A stretch of 64,000 nt of DNA from Bradyrhizobium murdochi (lineage in GTDB: Bacteria > Pseudomonadota > Alphaproteobacteria > Rhizobiales > Xanthobacteraceae): contig NZ_AXAU01000001.1 in assembly GCF_000472965.1 (NCBI RefSeq), forward strand, positions 1,386,745-1,450,744, read 5' to 3'. The notes below the pieces were generated by a model that was not told the DNA's origin, did not search any database, and saw only the letters and a list, made by a program, of their open reading frames with translations. This document shows positions 43,097 to 52,460 of the stretch, one piece after another (positions within the stretch are counted from its first letter, which is position 1; each line of letters starts with the position of its first letter). The position numbers and the translations under genes were made by a program.

Positions 43097-43360
43097 GTCA
43101 TCTGCCTCGAGTCAATCCGACCTGCCCCTGGCAATGTCCGCTATTCAGAGATGCGGAATCGATAACCGCGCAGGCCGATGTCTAAGGATGACCCCACGGC
43201 GGACATTGGCCTGCAGCGAGTCACGTGAAAGCGCTTCTGATACAGGGTACCGCCATTTCAGTACGCGCCGCAGCGTCCCCTAAAGAAATCGGCTATTGGA
43301 CCAGGCGCGACATTTGCTTAAAAGTCTAACGGCTCGAATTTCCGAAGAGCTACTTAGACC

Positions 43361-43690
43361 GTGATAATCTGCCGACACGCAACGTCTCGGCAGCATGCTC
43401 ATTTCACATACCCTGCCCATTGGCCTTTCGTTGTGGGGGCAACTCTGACGCCATTATGCTCGCTTTTCATTTTTGGAAGGCCGGGAATGGGATCCGGCGA
43501 TGCATTTCTCACTGCGCTGACGTCGGCGACCATGGCCGCAGCAGTGTTTTACTGCGCTGGCTTTCAACTCCTTCAAGGTTTTGCGTTGCCTTCTGACACG
43601 ACGATGCTCGAGTTTCACAGATTCATGACGGGCCGCTGGGCTCTGAGGCGTAAGTGCGGTTCTGATGTCACCACCAAGGATCAAGTATGA
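43361..43690 (+). CDS. Possible small membrane protein
   Basis: 109 codons from a GTG at 43361; the true start may be further in. Two hydrophobic stretches (about residues 24-40, FVVGATLTPLCSLFIFG, and 50-70, LTALTSATMAAAVFYCAGFQ) suggest a two-pass protein. The stop overlaps the start of the next frame in an ATGA arrangement. No ribosome site is clear and no family is recognised, so I treat it as tentative. Confidence 0.3.
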   Translation: MIICRHATSRQHAHFTYPAHWPFVVGATLTPLCSLFIFGRPGMGSGDAFLTALTSATMAAAVFYCAGFQLLQGFALPSDTTMLEFHRFMTGRWALRRKCGSDVTTKDQV

Positions 43691-44069
43691 CGTATACTGA
43701 TACTGCCTGGTTGGGCTGTTTTGCGATGCTGGGCGCGTCCGCATTCATGGTGTTGCGCCCGAAATGGTTCTTCGGTCGAAAACTGTCGCTGGAGGAGGCG
43801 CTCTCGTTCTGCTGGGTGGCATGGTCGATCTATATGGGGGCGTTCGTGATCTACATCGGGCTTAAGCTGCCGCTCAGTCTTTCGCGCATGGTCCGGCGGT
43901 CGGCGTTGCCGTTTGCTCATCCATTGTTGCCGTTCTGTGGTTGGCGCGGGTCACTACCGACTGGAAGAGCGCGGTGACCAAATCACTTTTTGGTCTGTTT
44001 ACTCTCACTCTTGTCGTGGTTTCCTCTCACGGTTGCCTTGGCGCTGTCTCGAAATTGAGAACTCGTTAA
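43687..44069 (+). pseudogene. Frameshifted small multi-pass membrane protein gene
   Basis: The first frame (from 43687) gives two helices, TAWLGCFAMLGASAFMVLRP and FCWVAWSIYMGAFVIYIGLK, then turns into low-complexity residues. From about 43885 a different frame carries two more clear helices, GVAVCSSIVAVLWLARVTTD and SLFGLFTLTLVVVSSHGC, ending with TAA at 44067-44069. Joined across one shift near 43875-43895 the product would be about 127 residues with four helices. Either the gene is broken or the sequence has an error. No known family is recognised. Confidence 0.4.
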
Positions 44070-44160
44070 GCCCACCAAATCGTGCTGGGCGCGGCTTAAT
44101 GACGCCTTAGCTTGGGTCTTCGACAATGAGCCATGCCCCGATTTCGGAATTGCACAACCG

Positions 44161-44340
44161 ATGGCCGATCTAATCGTTGGTTTAGTCAGCGCGGTTTTTG
44201 AGGCGTTCTTCGAGGGGACAGGTCGATGCCTGCTGAGCTTATTCGGTTTGCGCCATCCGCACCACCTCACGTCGTTCTTCACTGGCATGACATTCTGGAT
44301 TTTTGTCGGCCTGCTCGCCTATACCGCCTTCCATCGGTGA
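44161..44340 (+). CDS. 59-residue small membrane protein, function unknown
   Basis: ATG at 44161 to TGA at 44338-44340. An amphipathic N-terminal half (DLIVGLVSAVFEAFFEGTGR, then CLLSLFGLRHPHHL) precedes one strong helix (about residues 40-57, FFTGMTFWIFVGLLAYTAF). The pattern of an acidic, phenylalanine-rich start, an LFGLRH turn and a FFTGxxFWIFVGLLAY helix looks like small uncharacterised proteins of bradyrhizobia. No ribosome site stands out. Confidence 0.5.
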   Translation: MADLIVGLVSAVFEAFFEGTGRCLLSLFGLRHPHHLTSFFTGMTFWIFVGLLAYTAFHR

Positions 44341-44468
44341 GCAAATTATATCGCGACCGAAGGCGAAGCGTCCGCTGTTGACCCGTAGCGGCAGTCGAGG
44401 GACACATCCTATTCCGCCGCTGTTCAGGCACAAGCAGACGGCGGCGAGCGTAAATGACCCAACACGCC

Positions 44469-45203
44469 CTAACTGTTGCTCGCGGCTGCCGCTGACCATA
44501 CCTTGTCGACGCCGCCGACGATCGCGAGCTTCACCGCCCACGCCACACGTTGCGTGGCCCAATCGCTGTCGTGCAGCCTGTGTTCATCGTTCGGGTCGAT
44601 CATCCGGTCGAACGAGACCTGCTCGACGTGATGCAAGCCCTTCATGAATGCGAAGCGGCGAAATACATTGACGCCCGCGTCCTCCGCCAGTTCGCTGATC
44701 GCCCTGACCATCGCCATCGCCTTGTCCTTCTTGGCCGGCGTCAGCACGGCCGGCACATATTGGAGGTCCATCAGGATGACGTCGGCCTGCGTTTCGTCAC
44801 GCAGCTTGACGAGTCCATGGCGGATGGCCCGGCATGTTTCGTCAAAAGAGGGAGGCGGAGGAATGTTGTCCGGTCTTTGCCAAACTGCATTCGTCCCGAC
44901 CTGCCAGATCACCAGATCGGGTTTTTCGGCGATGACGTCGGTATCGAACCGCTCGAGCTCGATCGGCGCTTCCTGGCCGCCGACTCCCTGGTTGACCATG
45001 CTGATCCTGCCTTTCGGATATTTGGCCTGAAGAAGCGACAGCAACCGTTCCGGATAGGGTTTGATCTTGCCGTCGCCCGCCGTCGTCGACGAGCCGATCG
45101 CGACGATCTTGGCCCGCCCTCTGGCGAGGCTCTGCGCAAAACGGGCCAGGCCGTACTCGAAGGGAATCGGCTCAACCGGGATCTGTGAGGGGTCGCTGTC
45201 CAT
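44469..45203 (-). CDS. SGNH/GDSL-family hydrolase
   Basis: 244 residues. The SGNH blocks are present: the nucleophile in VAIGSSTTAGDG (block I, about residues 35-46), GVGGQEAP (block II, oxyanion Gly), VIWQVGTNAVW (block III, Asn) and DPNDEHRLHD near the C-terminus with the catalytic Asp and His. No signal peptide is visible, so it is probably cytoplasmic, unlike many family members. It would hydrolyse an ester; the substrate is unknown. It is divergent from the haloperoxidase-like gene. Confidence 0.82.
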   Translation of the reverse strand: MDSDPSQIPVEPIPFEYGLARFAQSLARGRAKIVAIGSSTTAGDGKIKPYPERLLSLLQAKYPKGRISMVNQGVGGQEAPIELERFDTDVIAEKPDLVIWQVGTNAVWQRPDNIPPPPSFDETCRAIRHGLVKLRDETQADVILMDLQYVPAVLTPAKKDKAMAMVRAISELAEDAGVNVFRRFAFMKGLHHVEQVSFDRMIDPNDEHRLHDSDWATQRVAWAVKLAIVGGVDKVWSAAAASNS

Positions 45204-45421
45204 GGGTCACCAGTCTGCTGCAGCCGTGACAACGTGAGGTGGAAGAAGAATAGCGCGCCTCTGCGCGATCGCCTAGCTTTGCGGGCGCAGAGGCCGCTCG
45301 GATGTCTCGCGCCACAGGTGAAGTGGTTCACACCAAGATGAAATGCGGAGGACTAAGGTGCCCATGCCCACCTGGCGTGAACCAACGCTCCATCGCGTGG
45401 GCGGCAAAAAGGAGTCTTCCG

Positions 45422-46660
45422 ATGAAATCCGTTTTAGGAATGTCGGCAGCTACTCTGCTGCCGGGCATCATCGCTGCCGCGCTGTTGGGCGCGCCGGCGC
45501 GCGCCGATGTCGTTACTGACTGGAACGCGACCACCGGTACCCTGGTGGCCAATGACCTCGGCAACAATCCCAAACTGCGCACCTTGGCCATGGTGCATGT
45601 TGCGATGTCGGATGCGATCAATACCGTGCATAACCGCTACACCCGCGTGGTCGCGACCGTTCCGGCTGCTCCGGACGCGTCGGCAGAAGCCGCGGCCGCG
45701 GCGGCCGCGCGGCAGATCCTTGTTCAGATCTACCCAACCAAGAAAGACAAGATCGAAGAGGCCTACGCGGCATCGCTCCAGGCGATCCCGGACGGGTCGG
45801 CCAAGACCGAAGGCATCAAGCTGGGTATGGCGGTCGCCGACGCAGTACAGGCCGACCGCGCAAACGACGGCACCGACGCTGCGGACACTTACCGGCCGCA
45901 CACTGCCCCAGGGGTATGGGTGCCGACCACACCGCCGATCCGGGAGCAATACACGCGCGCAAAGCCATGGGTGTTTGGGAGTGCCCAGCAGTTCCGGCCC
46001 GGCCCGCCGCCAGCACTGTCGAGCGCCGAGTGGGCGCGAGACTACAACGAAGTCAAGAGCCTCGGCGGCACCAAAAGCACGGCGCGTACCGCTGAGCAGA
46101 CCGAGGCGGTAAAATTTTGGGAAAACATTAATTTCGGCCCGGCATGGCAGGCGGCGGCGCGCGAGCTCACCATGAAGCAGGAGATGCCGCTTGCCGAATG
46201 TGCCCGCCTGTTCGCGCTGCTCAACATGAGTCTGGCGAACGCCTACATCGTCAATTGGGAAGCGAAGTACACCTATAATTTGTGGCGCCCGGTCACCGCG
46301 ATCCGTAATGGCGACCAGGACGGCAATGATGCCACTGAGCGAGATGCCGGCTGGACCTCCTTCAATCCCACGCCGATGCATCCGGAATACCCCTCGCAGG
46401 CGACGATCAACGCAACGATCGCGTCGGCAATTTTGGAGTCGGTGTTCGGCCCCGTGAAGGCCATTCCTTTCACGGCAACCGATGTGCGAGATGCGAAGCG
46501 AACGCGGCAATTCGCCAGCCTGGCCGATATGGCCGAGGAGCAGAAGAATGTCCGCGTGTGGGGCGGTGTGCACTATCGATTCGCGATCCGCACCAGCGAG
46601 GACGTGGGCCGAAAGGTCGCGGCCTACATGATCGAGAACACGCTCAAGCGGGCGCGTTGA
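45422..46660 (+). CDS. Vanadium-dependent haloperoxidase-like protein (PAP2 superfamily), copy 1
   Basis: 412 residues from the ATG at 45422 with AAAAAGGAG upstream. A signal peptide (about residues 1-25, ending ARADV) exports it. The vanadate/phosphate motif 1, K-x6-RP, is K282 to P290 in KYTYNLWRPVTAIRNGD. Motif 2, usually PSGH, reads YPSQATINA, so the acid-base His is replaced by Gln. Motif 3 (R-x5-H) is RVWGGVHYRF. It is thus either a haloperoxidase with altered second motif or a phosphatase relative. A close paralogue follows about 700 bases downstream. Confidence 0.8.
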   Translation: MKSVLGMSAATLLPGIIAAALLGAPARADVVTDWNATTGTLVANDLGNNPKLRTLAMVHVAMSDAINTVHNRYTRVVATVPAAPDASAEAAAAAAARQILVQIYPTKKDKIEEAYAASLQAIPDGSAKTEGIKLGMAVADAVQADRANDGTDAADTYRPHTAPGVWVPTTPPIREQYTRAKPWVFGSAQQFRPGPPPALSSAEWARDYNEVKSLGGTKSTARTAEQTEAVKFWENINFGPAWQAAARELTMKQEMPLAECARLFALLNMSLANAYIVNWEAKYTYNLWRPVTAIRNGDQDGNDATERDAGWTSFNPTPMHPEYPSQATINATIASAILESVFGPVKAIPFTATDVRDAKRTRQFASLADMAEEQKNVRVWGGVHYRFAIRTSEDVGRKVAAYMIENTLKRAR

Positions 46661-46945
46661 GCGCTTGAGCCCGCAGCGCGAAGCCCCGGATGAGAATCCG
46701 GGGCTTGGTCGCGAGCATCGAGTCCGCAAATCACCGTAGCCGAAAGAAACTGTGCTCACATTTGCGAAACACAGCCGCGGCCAAGAATGTCGCTACTCCG
46801 AAAAAGAGCTGAACATTTGAATCTGGGACAACTTCGTTGTCCGATCTTTGGCTTCGCACAATCCATATTGTCTCCACTGCTGTTGAACCTTTGCGAAGCT
46901 CCCGTGACCCACGCCAAGGGGCGTTAAGAACCGCAGGAGGTTCTG

Positions 46946-47176
46946 ATGACAAGGCACCGAACGATTACCGGATTCGTGGCTGTCGCTCTGCTCGCTGTTG
47001 CCGCAACTGCGGCCACCATGAGGTCGCATTCGCCTTTGACCGAGGGCACTGTCGTCTCCGGCGGCACGACGATGTCGAAAGACCTCGCAGTTGACGCGAA
47101 CGAGCTCCCGACTGCCAGTTTTGACGAGCGCTGGTCTGCGATATCAGCTTCGAAAACGGACACGTCTCAGCGATAG
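46946..47176 (+). CDS. Small secreted protein between the two haloperoxidase-like genes
   Basis: 76 residues with a good AGGAGG site eight bases before the ATG. The N-terminus is a signal peptide or anchor (about residues 7-25, TGFVAVALLAVAATAATM), and the mature part is polar with no known motif. Good start signals and export signal support a real gene. Its place between the two related enzymes suggests a related role, but nothing in the sequence proves it. Confidence 0.6.
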   Translation: MTRHRTITGFVAVALLAVAATAATMRSHSPLTEGTVVSGGTTMSKDLAVDANELPTASFDERWSAISASKTDTSQR

Positions 47177-47353
47177 GCGCGACTTCGCTAAGCGCCGCTG
47201 CAATCGGCCTCCTTAGCGAAAAGCATACTTAGACCCTTGGCAGTTGGGCGACGCTTTCGCGAGACGGGCGCGGATGCGCGCATGAAGTCATTTCGGAGGT
47301 ACATGCACACCACATTGGCATTTCGAAAACCTAACTTTTCGAAGGAGGCAGCG

Positions 47354-48574
47354 ATGAACGTACTGAAATCTGTAATCGTCGGCCTGGCCCTTATCTCAGC
47401 CGATACACCAGTCCGCGCGGACGTCATCAGCGACTGGAACAACACCGCAATGGGCGTGATGAAGGCGGCCAACGTGAGCGGCAATCCGTGGACGCGCAGC
47501 ATGGCCCTGGTGAACGTGTCCATGTCTGACGCGGTCAACTCGGTGCAGAACCGATATTCGCGTTACATACCAGAGCTTCCGATTGACCCGAACGCCTCGG
47601 CCGAGGCCGCGGCAGCGGCGGCTGCCCGCGAAATTCTGATGCGCCAGTATCCCGGCCAGAAGGAGCTGATCGATGCGGCCTTCGCCGAGACGATGAAAAC
47701 CATTCCGGACAACTCCGCACGGGTTGCAGGCATTGATTTAGGTGAAAAAGTTGCGGGCGCCATTTTCGCGGAACGTCAGAGCGACGCGACAAACACGGCC
47801 GACACGTATCGCCCGCTCACCACGCCCGGCGTCTGGGTGCCGACCACCCTGCCGCTGTTTCCTCAATATGCGACGGCCATGCCGTGGGGCATGGAGAGCG
47901 CGAGTCAGTTTCGCCCGGCTCCGCCCCCGCTCCTCAACAGTGCTCTTTACGCGCGCGATTACAACGAAACCAAGGAAATGGGTGGCGCGAAAAGCACCAA
48001 GCGGACCGACGCGCAGTCCAACGCTGTTCGCTTCTGGACACAGGCCAACCTTGGGTCCGCATGGTTCCAGGCCACCAGGCAGGCTTCCGCCCGTCACGAT
48101 CTCCCTGTGGCAGAAAGCGCGCGAGTGTTCGCACTGATGTCCATGGCTTTCGCCAATTGCTTCATTGTCGATTGGGACGCCAAATTCCAATACAATTTTT
48201 GGCGGCCGATCACTGCGATCCGTAACGGCGACCAGGACAGCAACGATGCCACTGAACGCGACGCAGGCTGGCTGCCTCTGAATACCACGCCGATGCATCC
48301 GGAGTATCCGTCGCAGGCCGGGATCAACGCGGGTGCGGTGCGAGGCGTTCTTGAAGCTGTTTTTGGCAACGGGACGGAGAACTTCACCGTGACCGATACT
48401 TCCGACGCTCGCCTTTCGCGCCAATTTTCCAGCTTTGGGCAGATGGCCCAGGAGCACAAAGAGGTGCGCATCTGGGGCGGCATTCATTTTCGCAATTCGC
48501 TGGAAGTCGGAGAAGCGATGGGTCGCAAGATCGCCGACCATCTCGTGGCAAATTACATGAAGCCGGCGCGGTAG
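47354..48574 (+). CDS. Vanadium-dependent haloperoxidase-like protein (PAP2 superfamily), copy 2
   Basis: 406 residues from the ATG at 47354, with AAGGAGG upstream. A signal peptide (about residues 1-22, ending TPVRADV) is followed by a protein alignable end to end with copy 1. Shared stretches include WRPITAIRNGDQD, NDATERDAGW, PMHPEYPSQAGINA and RIWGGIHFRNS. Motif 1 is KFQYNFWRP. Motif 2 again has Gln instead of Gly-His (PSQ). Both copies keep their own ribosome site, so this is an expressed tandem duplication rather than a dying copy. Confidence 0.8.
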   Translation: MNVLKSVIVGLALISADTPVRADVISDWNNTAMGVMKAANVSGNPWTRSMALVNVSMSDAVNSVQNRYSRYIPELPIDPNASAEAAAAAAAREILMRQYPGQKELIDAAFAETMKTIPDNSARVAGIDLGEKVAGAIFAERQSDATNTADTYRPLTTPGVWVPTTLPLFPQYATAMPWGMESASQFRPAPPPLLNSALYARDYNETKEMGGAKSTKRTDAQSNAVRFWTQANLGSAWFQATRQASARHDLPVAESARVFALMSMAFANCFIVDWDAKFQYNFWRPITAIRNGDQDSNDATERDAGWLPLNTTPMHPEYPSQAGINAGAVRGVLEAVFGNGTENFTVTDTSDARLSRQFSSFGQMAQEHKEVRIWGGIHFRNSLEVGEAMGRKIADHLVANYMKPAR

Positions 48575-48590
48575 CCGCAGACGCGCTTTA

Positions 48591-48761
48591 CCTCTCCCGC
48601 TCGCGGGGGAGGCGTAGGCCACCTTCGGTGGCCGTCCTCTGAGACGCCGAGGCAAAGCCTCGGCTATGGCGAAGCTCCGGGTGGGGCTCTCTCCACTCGG
48701 GCAGTGTCGCCCCGCAGAGACACCCCCACCCCAACCCTCTCCCGCAAGCGGGAGAGGGAGC
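48591..48761. repeat. Intergenic repeat with CTCTCCCGCxxGCGGGAGAG arms
   Basis: Outer arms CTCTCCCGCTCGCGGGGGAG and CTCTCCCGCAAGCGGGAGAG flank an inner segment with GGCCACCTTCGGTGGCC and GCCGAGGCAAAGCCTCGGC, each itself a short hairpin. Such composite elements are frequent between bradyrhizobial genes. It separates the second haloperoxidase-like gene from the transpeptidase gene. Confidence 0.6.
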
Positions 48762-48897
48762 GCACCTTCTTCGTGGTCGTAATCAAATCTTATTTCATGC
48801 TTTAGGTCGCGATGCCCCAGCTTTCGGCACCTCCGCCTTGATTTCTGCACTTTTTGAGCAAACAAATTGCGTCCATGCGACTTTTGGAGGACACGCG

Positions 48898-49515
48898 ATG
48901 ATGGGGCGTGGGCTCGCGTTGTTACTGGTGGGGTTACTCGGCGGCTGCATGCAAGCGACGCTTGCGCCGTCATCAAATGCCAGTTTGACCCCAAGGGACC
49001 GGCAGTTACTTGGCCACGCGCGTTATGCGCAGGCGAGCATTCCGGAAACTTATCGCCGACATATCGTCGACTATACGCGCAAAGAACAGCCGGGCACGAT
49101 CCTGGTCGATAGCAACGCGCGTTATCTCTATTACGTGCTGCCGGGAGGCAAGGCGATCCGTTACGGCGTGACGGTGGGAGAGGAAGCGCTGGCCTGGGCC
49201 GGCGTCGCCACGGTTGGCCGCATGGCGGAATGGCCGGATTGGATCCCGACGCCAGAGATCCAGGCTCGATTGGGCCCCTACCCGAAGCGCGTTGCCGGAG
49301 GTCCGGACAATCCGCTGGGCGCGCGGGCGATCTATCTTTACGAGGGTAACAAGGACACCCTGTACCGCATCCACGGCACCAACCAGCCGGAATATATCGG
49401 TCAGGCCATCTCGTCCGGCTGCATCCGCATGACCAACGAAGACATCATCGATCTCGTCAATCGGGTGAAACTCGGCGCGATCGTCGTCGTTCTCCCGCCG
49501 GGCCGTAGTGCGTAG
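48898..49515 (+). CDS. L,D-transpeptidase lipoprotein (YkuD family)
   Basis: 205 residues from the ATG at 48898 with GGAGG upstream. A lipoprotein signal (LALLLVGLLGGCMQA) has the lipobox Cys near residue 18, so it is anchored to a membrane facing the periplasm. The YkuD catalytic motif reads YRIHGTNQPEYIGQAISSGC followed by IRM (HGT and SxGCIR), near residues 160-185. It crosslinks peptidoglycan by 3-3 bonds or attaches envelope proteins. Rhizobia carry many such paralogues. Confidence 0.9.
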   Translation: MMGRGLALLLVGLLGGCMQATLAPSSNASLTPRDRQLLGHARYAQASIPETYRRHIVDYTRKEQPGTILVDSNARYLYYVLPGGKAIRYGVTVGEEALAWAGVATVGRMAEWPDWIPTPEIQARLGPYPKRVAGGPDNPLGARAIYLYEGNKDTLYRIHGTNQPEYIGQAISSGCIRMTNEDIIDLVNRVKLGAIVVVLPPGRSA

Positions 49516-49590
49516 CAAGTTGCGCAGTGTGAGGCGCCACTGCGCTGTTCGCAGTTTTTCGTCCCACCCACGCCGCGCGCGAAACCTGCC

Positions 49591-50070
49591 TCATTGGCTC
49601 GCGTGAAGCATCTGCAGCTTGGCAATGCGGTCGTCGGCGCGGCGGAGCCGCCGACAAAGCTCGCGGTTGATATTCTGCATAACCATTACATACGCATGGA
49701 TGTCGGCTTTGTAGCACATGTAGAGTTTTTGGGCTGTGAGCTCGTACAGGACCGTTGGGCTCTCCGCGACTACGGTGGCTGATCGGTTCTGCATTTCGAT
49801 AAGCGTCATTTCGCCGAAGAAATCACCGGGCTCGAGACCCGCCATGCGAATGACTGCTCCGGCATCCGCCCGCTTGCTCACCACGAGCTGGCCGGAATGA
49901 ACAATGAACATGGAGCGCCCCGGCTCTCCTTCCGCTACGACAGTCGCACCGGCGTTGAAGCGGCGCTCGACCAGCATCGAGATCAGGAGATCGAGGCTTG
50001 CATCCGAAAGGCCACCGAAGAAAGGTGTGGCGAGCAAGAACGCTTTCAGATCGGGGGAGCTGATAGCCAT
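49591..50070 (-). CDS. Cyclic nucleotide-binding domain protein
   Basis: 159 residues from the ATG at 50070; an in-frame TTG at 50076 has GGAG closer to the ideal distance and could be the true start. A single Crp-type beta-roll covers about residues 15-125, with VAEGEPGRSMFIVHSGQLVV and the phosphate cassette-like PGDFFGEMTLIEMQNRSATV. There is no helix-turn-helix, so it is not a transcription factor; it ends in a helix. It may sense cAMP or serve as a binding module for a partner. It is on the same strand as the two-component pair but separated by 150 bases from the response regulator. Confidence 0.8.
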   Translation of the reverse strand: MAISSPDLKAFLLATPFFGGLSDASLDLLISMLVERRFNAGATVVAEGEPGRSMFIVHSGQLVVSKRADAGAVIRMAGLEPGDFFGEMTLIEMQNRSATVVAESPTVLYELTAQKLYMCYKADIHAYVMVMQNINRELCRRLRRADDRIAKLQMLHASQ

Positions 50071-50220
50071 TGGCAAAATATACTCCCGCTCCTAACGGCG
50101 GCAAGTCTGCCAAGCCCGACGGGATGATCTGCGATAAATAATTGCGGGGCTGTCGGGCTGGCGATCGAGCGGGCCGACCGGCCTTCCGGCATCCAAAGCG
50201 GCGCGCTTCATCCATCACAT

Positions 50221-50820
50221 TCAGGCCCGGGATGTTAGGGCAATTACCTTTCGAACCAGATCGGCGAGACTGTTGGCGCCCATCCTTTCCATCACCCAGG
50301 CACGATAATTCTCTACAGTCCGAGTGCTGATCCCCAGCTTGTGCGCGATCTCCTTGTTTGACAACCCCTCCGCCACGAGTTGCATGACTTCGACCTGGCG
50401 CGGCGAAAGCTCGGCCACACGCGCTTGAAGGGCCGCGCGTTCTCTGTGCTCGCTTCTAAGGCGGTTTCCGCTTTCGATCGCCTGCGAGATGCTGTCGACC
50501 AGCCGCTCATCGTCCAACGGCTTCTCGATGAAATCGAAAGCGCCTTGCTTGATAGCCTGCACAGCCATCGTAACGTCACCGTGCCCGGTAATGAGAATAA
50601 GCGGTATCGTTCCTTCATCCTTCAGCTTCTGTTGCAGCTCGATACCTGACATCCCTGGCATGCGAATGTCCGAAACGACGCATTGGGGCGGTTCGGTGGC
50701 CAGCGCGTTTAAAAAGCTCTCTGCTGACGAATACGCTCGCACCGGGATCCCCCGCCCCTCAAGGAGCATGCTCAAAGAGCGCAGAATTGCGTCGTCGTCG
50801 TCGATCAAAGCTATAGTCAT
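50221..50820 (-). CDS. FixJ-family two-component response regulator
   Basis: 199 residues: receiver domain (about 1-115) with phosphoacceptor D51 in CVVSDIRMPGMSG and conserved K100 in FIEKPLDD, then a LuxR/FixJ-type helix-turn-helix (about 135-195, LSPRQVEVMQLVAEGLSNKE). Its start codon overlaps the stop of the kinase gene (ATGA), so kinase and regulator are made together. It activates target promoters after phosphorylation; the divergent antiporter is the most likely local target. Confidence 0.9.
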   Translation of the reverse strand: MTIALIDDDDAILRSLSMLLEGRGIPVRAYSSAESFLNALATEPPQCVVSDIRMPGMSGIELQQKLKDEGTIPLILITGHGDVTMAVQAIKQGAFDFIEKPLDDERLVDSISQAIESGNRLRSEHRERAALQARVAELSPRQVEVMQLVAEGLSNKEIAHKLGISTRTVENYRAWVMERMGANSLADLVRKVIALTSRA

Positions 50821-52460
50821 GCACCCGAACCCGAACTATGCACGGCTGGCAGCGTAAACGATGCTGTAGTGCCGTGCTTTGTGCTTTCAATCCGAAGCTC
50901 CCCGCCATGAGCTTCGATGACCGATCGTGAAAGCGAAAGACCTAGTCCCAACCCATCTGGCTTCGTCGTGGCAAATGCAGCGATTGCATCGTCCCCGAGA
51001 TCGGGATCAATCCCGGGACCATTGTCACTCACGCGGATCGTGACCTTCCCATTCGGTCCTGTCAGACCCTCGATAACGATCTTGCCATCATACCGGCCCG
51101 CGCCGGCCAACGCTTCGGCGGCATTGCGGACAAGATTTAGAATGACCTGCTCGATCTGCAGGCCATCCGCGAGCACCGGCGGAACATCCCGTCCAACCGA
51201 CGTTTGACACCCGATGCCCCGCCGCTCCAGCTCGGGCCCGAACACCGCGACTGCCTCTGCTACGAGCGTTGTGACACTGACGGAGCTCGTCTCGATCCTC
51301 CCAAGCCGGATGAAATCGCGCAAGCGATTCACCACGGCTCCCGCTCGATCAACCTGCACGATCGCCTCCGATGATGCTGTTGCGGCGGCTGCAGTATCAG
51401 GCGGCGTTTTCTCGACGGCCCGCTTCGCAAGTCGGGCATAGTTGCCGATCGCGGTGAGCGGCTGGTTGATCTCGTGCGCGACTGCGGCAGCAAATTCTCC
51501 CATGGTTGCGAGTCGCCATGCTCGATGAAGGGCGTCCTGGTGTATTCGAAGCTGATGTTGTGTGCGCCGCTGCTCCGAAACCAGTACTCCGATGGCAAGG
51601 CCGGTCGCCGATAGGACAGTCATCAGCGCCTGATAGGCAACGACATCAGTCGCACTTTCATGTGACAGCTCGATCGCAGCGATCAATCCAATCTGAATGA
51701 CGGCGAGGCCAAGCGTCACGCCTTCCAGACCGAAACGCACTGCGATCCAGACGACCGGAACGAAAAACACATAGAAAAGCTGGAAGCGGAGCACCTCGGT
51801 GACGCCGAATACGCCCCAGAGTCCGACAAGAACCAGGAGAAGAATGGCCGCGGCTTCCCACGAGACCACGGGAAAGCTCCGCCGCGTGAACACGATAAGA
51901 GCAAACGGCGTGAAGACGATCACGCCGATCAAGTCGCCGATGAAACCTCGCAGCGATACCTGTGCGAAATCATGTGATGCAATGATCCCATGCAGTACAA
52001 GAACAAGCGCGTGTCCAATCGACACGAGCGCAATGCTGGCGACAGCTATCGTTACGAGCCACAACAGGGAGCTGCGGGACGACAATGAACGATCGAAGCC
52101 GAAGCGACGGTGCAGCAGCAGAAGCGCAGCCGAACCATATCCGAGCCCGGTAATCGCCACGACAAGCAACTCGACGCCGGGCGGAAGAGGCAGGTCGCGA
52201 ACAATCAGATCGGCAATCAGCGGCGCCGCAAACAGCCAAGGCATGTACGCGCCGCCGAACAGCAGGATCAATGCGAAGCTGAGGCCGGTTTGCGGATTCC
52301 AGGGTGTGATGCCGAACGTGGCGAACGGATGGACGTAGCTGATCCAGTCGAGCAGCACGTAACTGACAAGATAGCCCAAGCCGATCGCAAGATACCAGCG
52401 CGACATCCGAAGCACCAGCGGCCTGCCCGAGCCCATGTTTTCGAAACTCGGTTGCCGCAT
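50817..52460 (-). CDS. MASE1-type sensor histidine kinase
   Basis: 547 residues from the ATG at 52460; the upstream in-frame extension lacks a signal and is low complexity. About eight N-terminal membrane helices (residues 20-290) follow the MASE1 pattern (WNPQTGLSFALILLFGGAYM). The dimerisation and phosphoacceptor domain has H329 in AAVAHEINQPLTAIGNYARL and the ATPase has DNGPGID and GLGLGLSLSRSV. MASE1 kinases sense small molecules or the membrane state. It partners with the overlapping FixJ-like regulator. The first 158 bases of the antiporter gene region are separate but divergent, so both may share control sequences. Confidence 0.9.
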   Translation of the reverse strand: MRQPSFENMGSGRPLVLRMSRWYLAIGLGYLVSYVLLDWISYVHPFATFGITPWNPQTGLSFALILLFGGAYMPWLFAAPLIADLIVRDLPLPPGVELLVVAITGLGYGSAALLLLHRRFGFDRSLSSRSSLLWLVTIAVASIALVSIGHALVLVLHGIIASHDFAQVSLRGFIGDLIGVIVFTPFALIVFTRRSFPVVSWEAAAILLLVLVGLWGVFGVTEVLRFQLFYVFFVPVVWIAVRFGLEGVTLGLAVIQIGLIAAIELSHESATDVVAYQALMTVLSATGLAIGVLVSEQRRTQHQLRIHQDALHRAWRLATMGEFAAAVAHEINQPLTAIGNYARLAKRAVEKTPPDTAAAATASSEAIVQVDRAGAVVNRLRDFIRLGRIETSSVSVTTLVAEAVAVFGPELERRGIGCQTSVGRDVPPVLADGLQIEQVILNLVRNAAEALAGAGRYDGKIVIEGLTGPNGKVTIRVSDNGPGIDPDLGDDAIAAFATTKPDGLGLGLSLSRSVIEAHGGELRIESTKHGTTASFTLPAVHSSGSGA

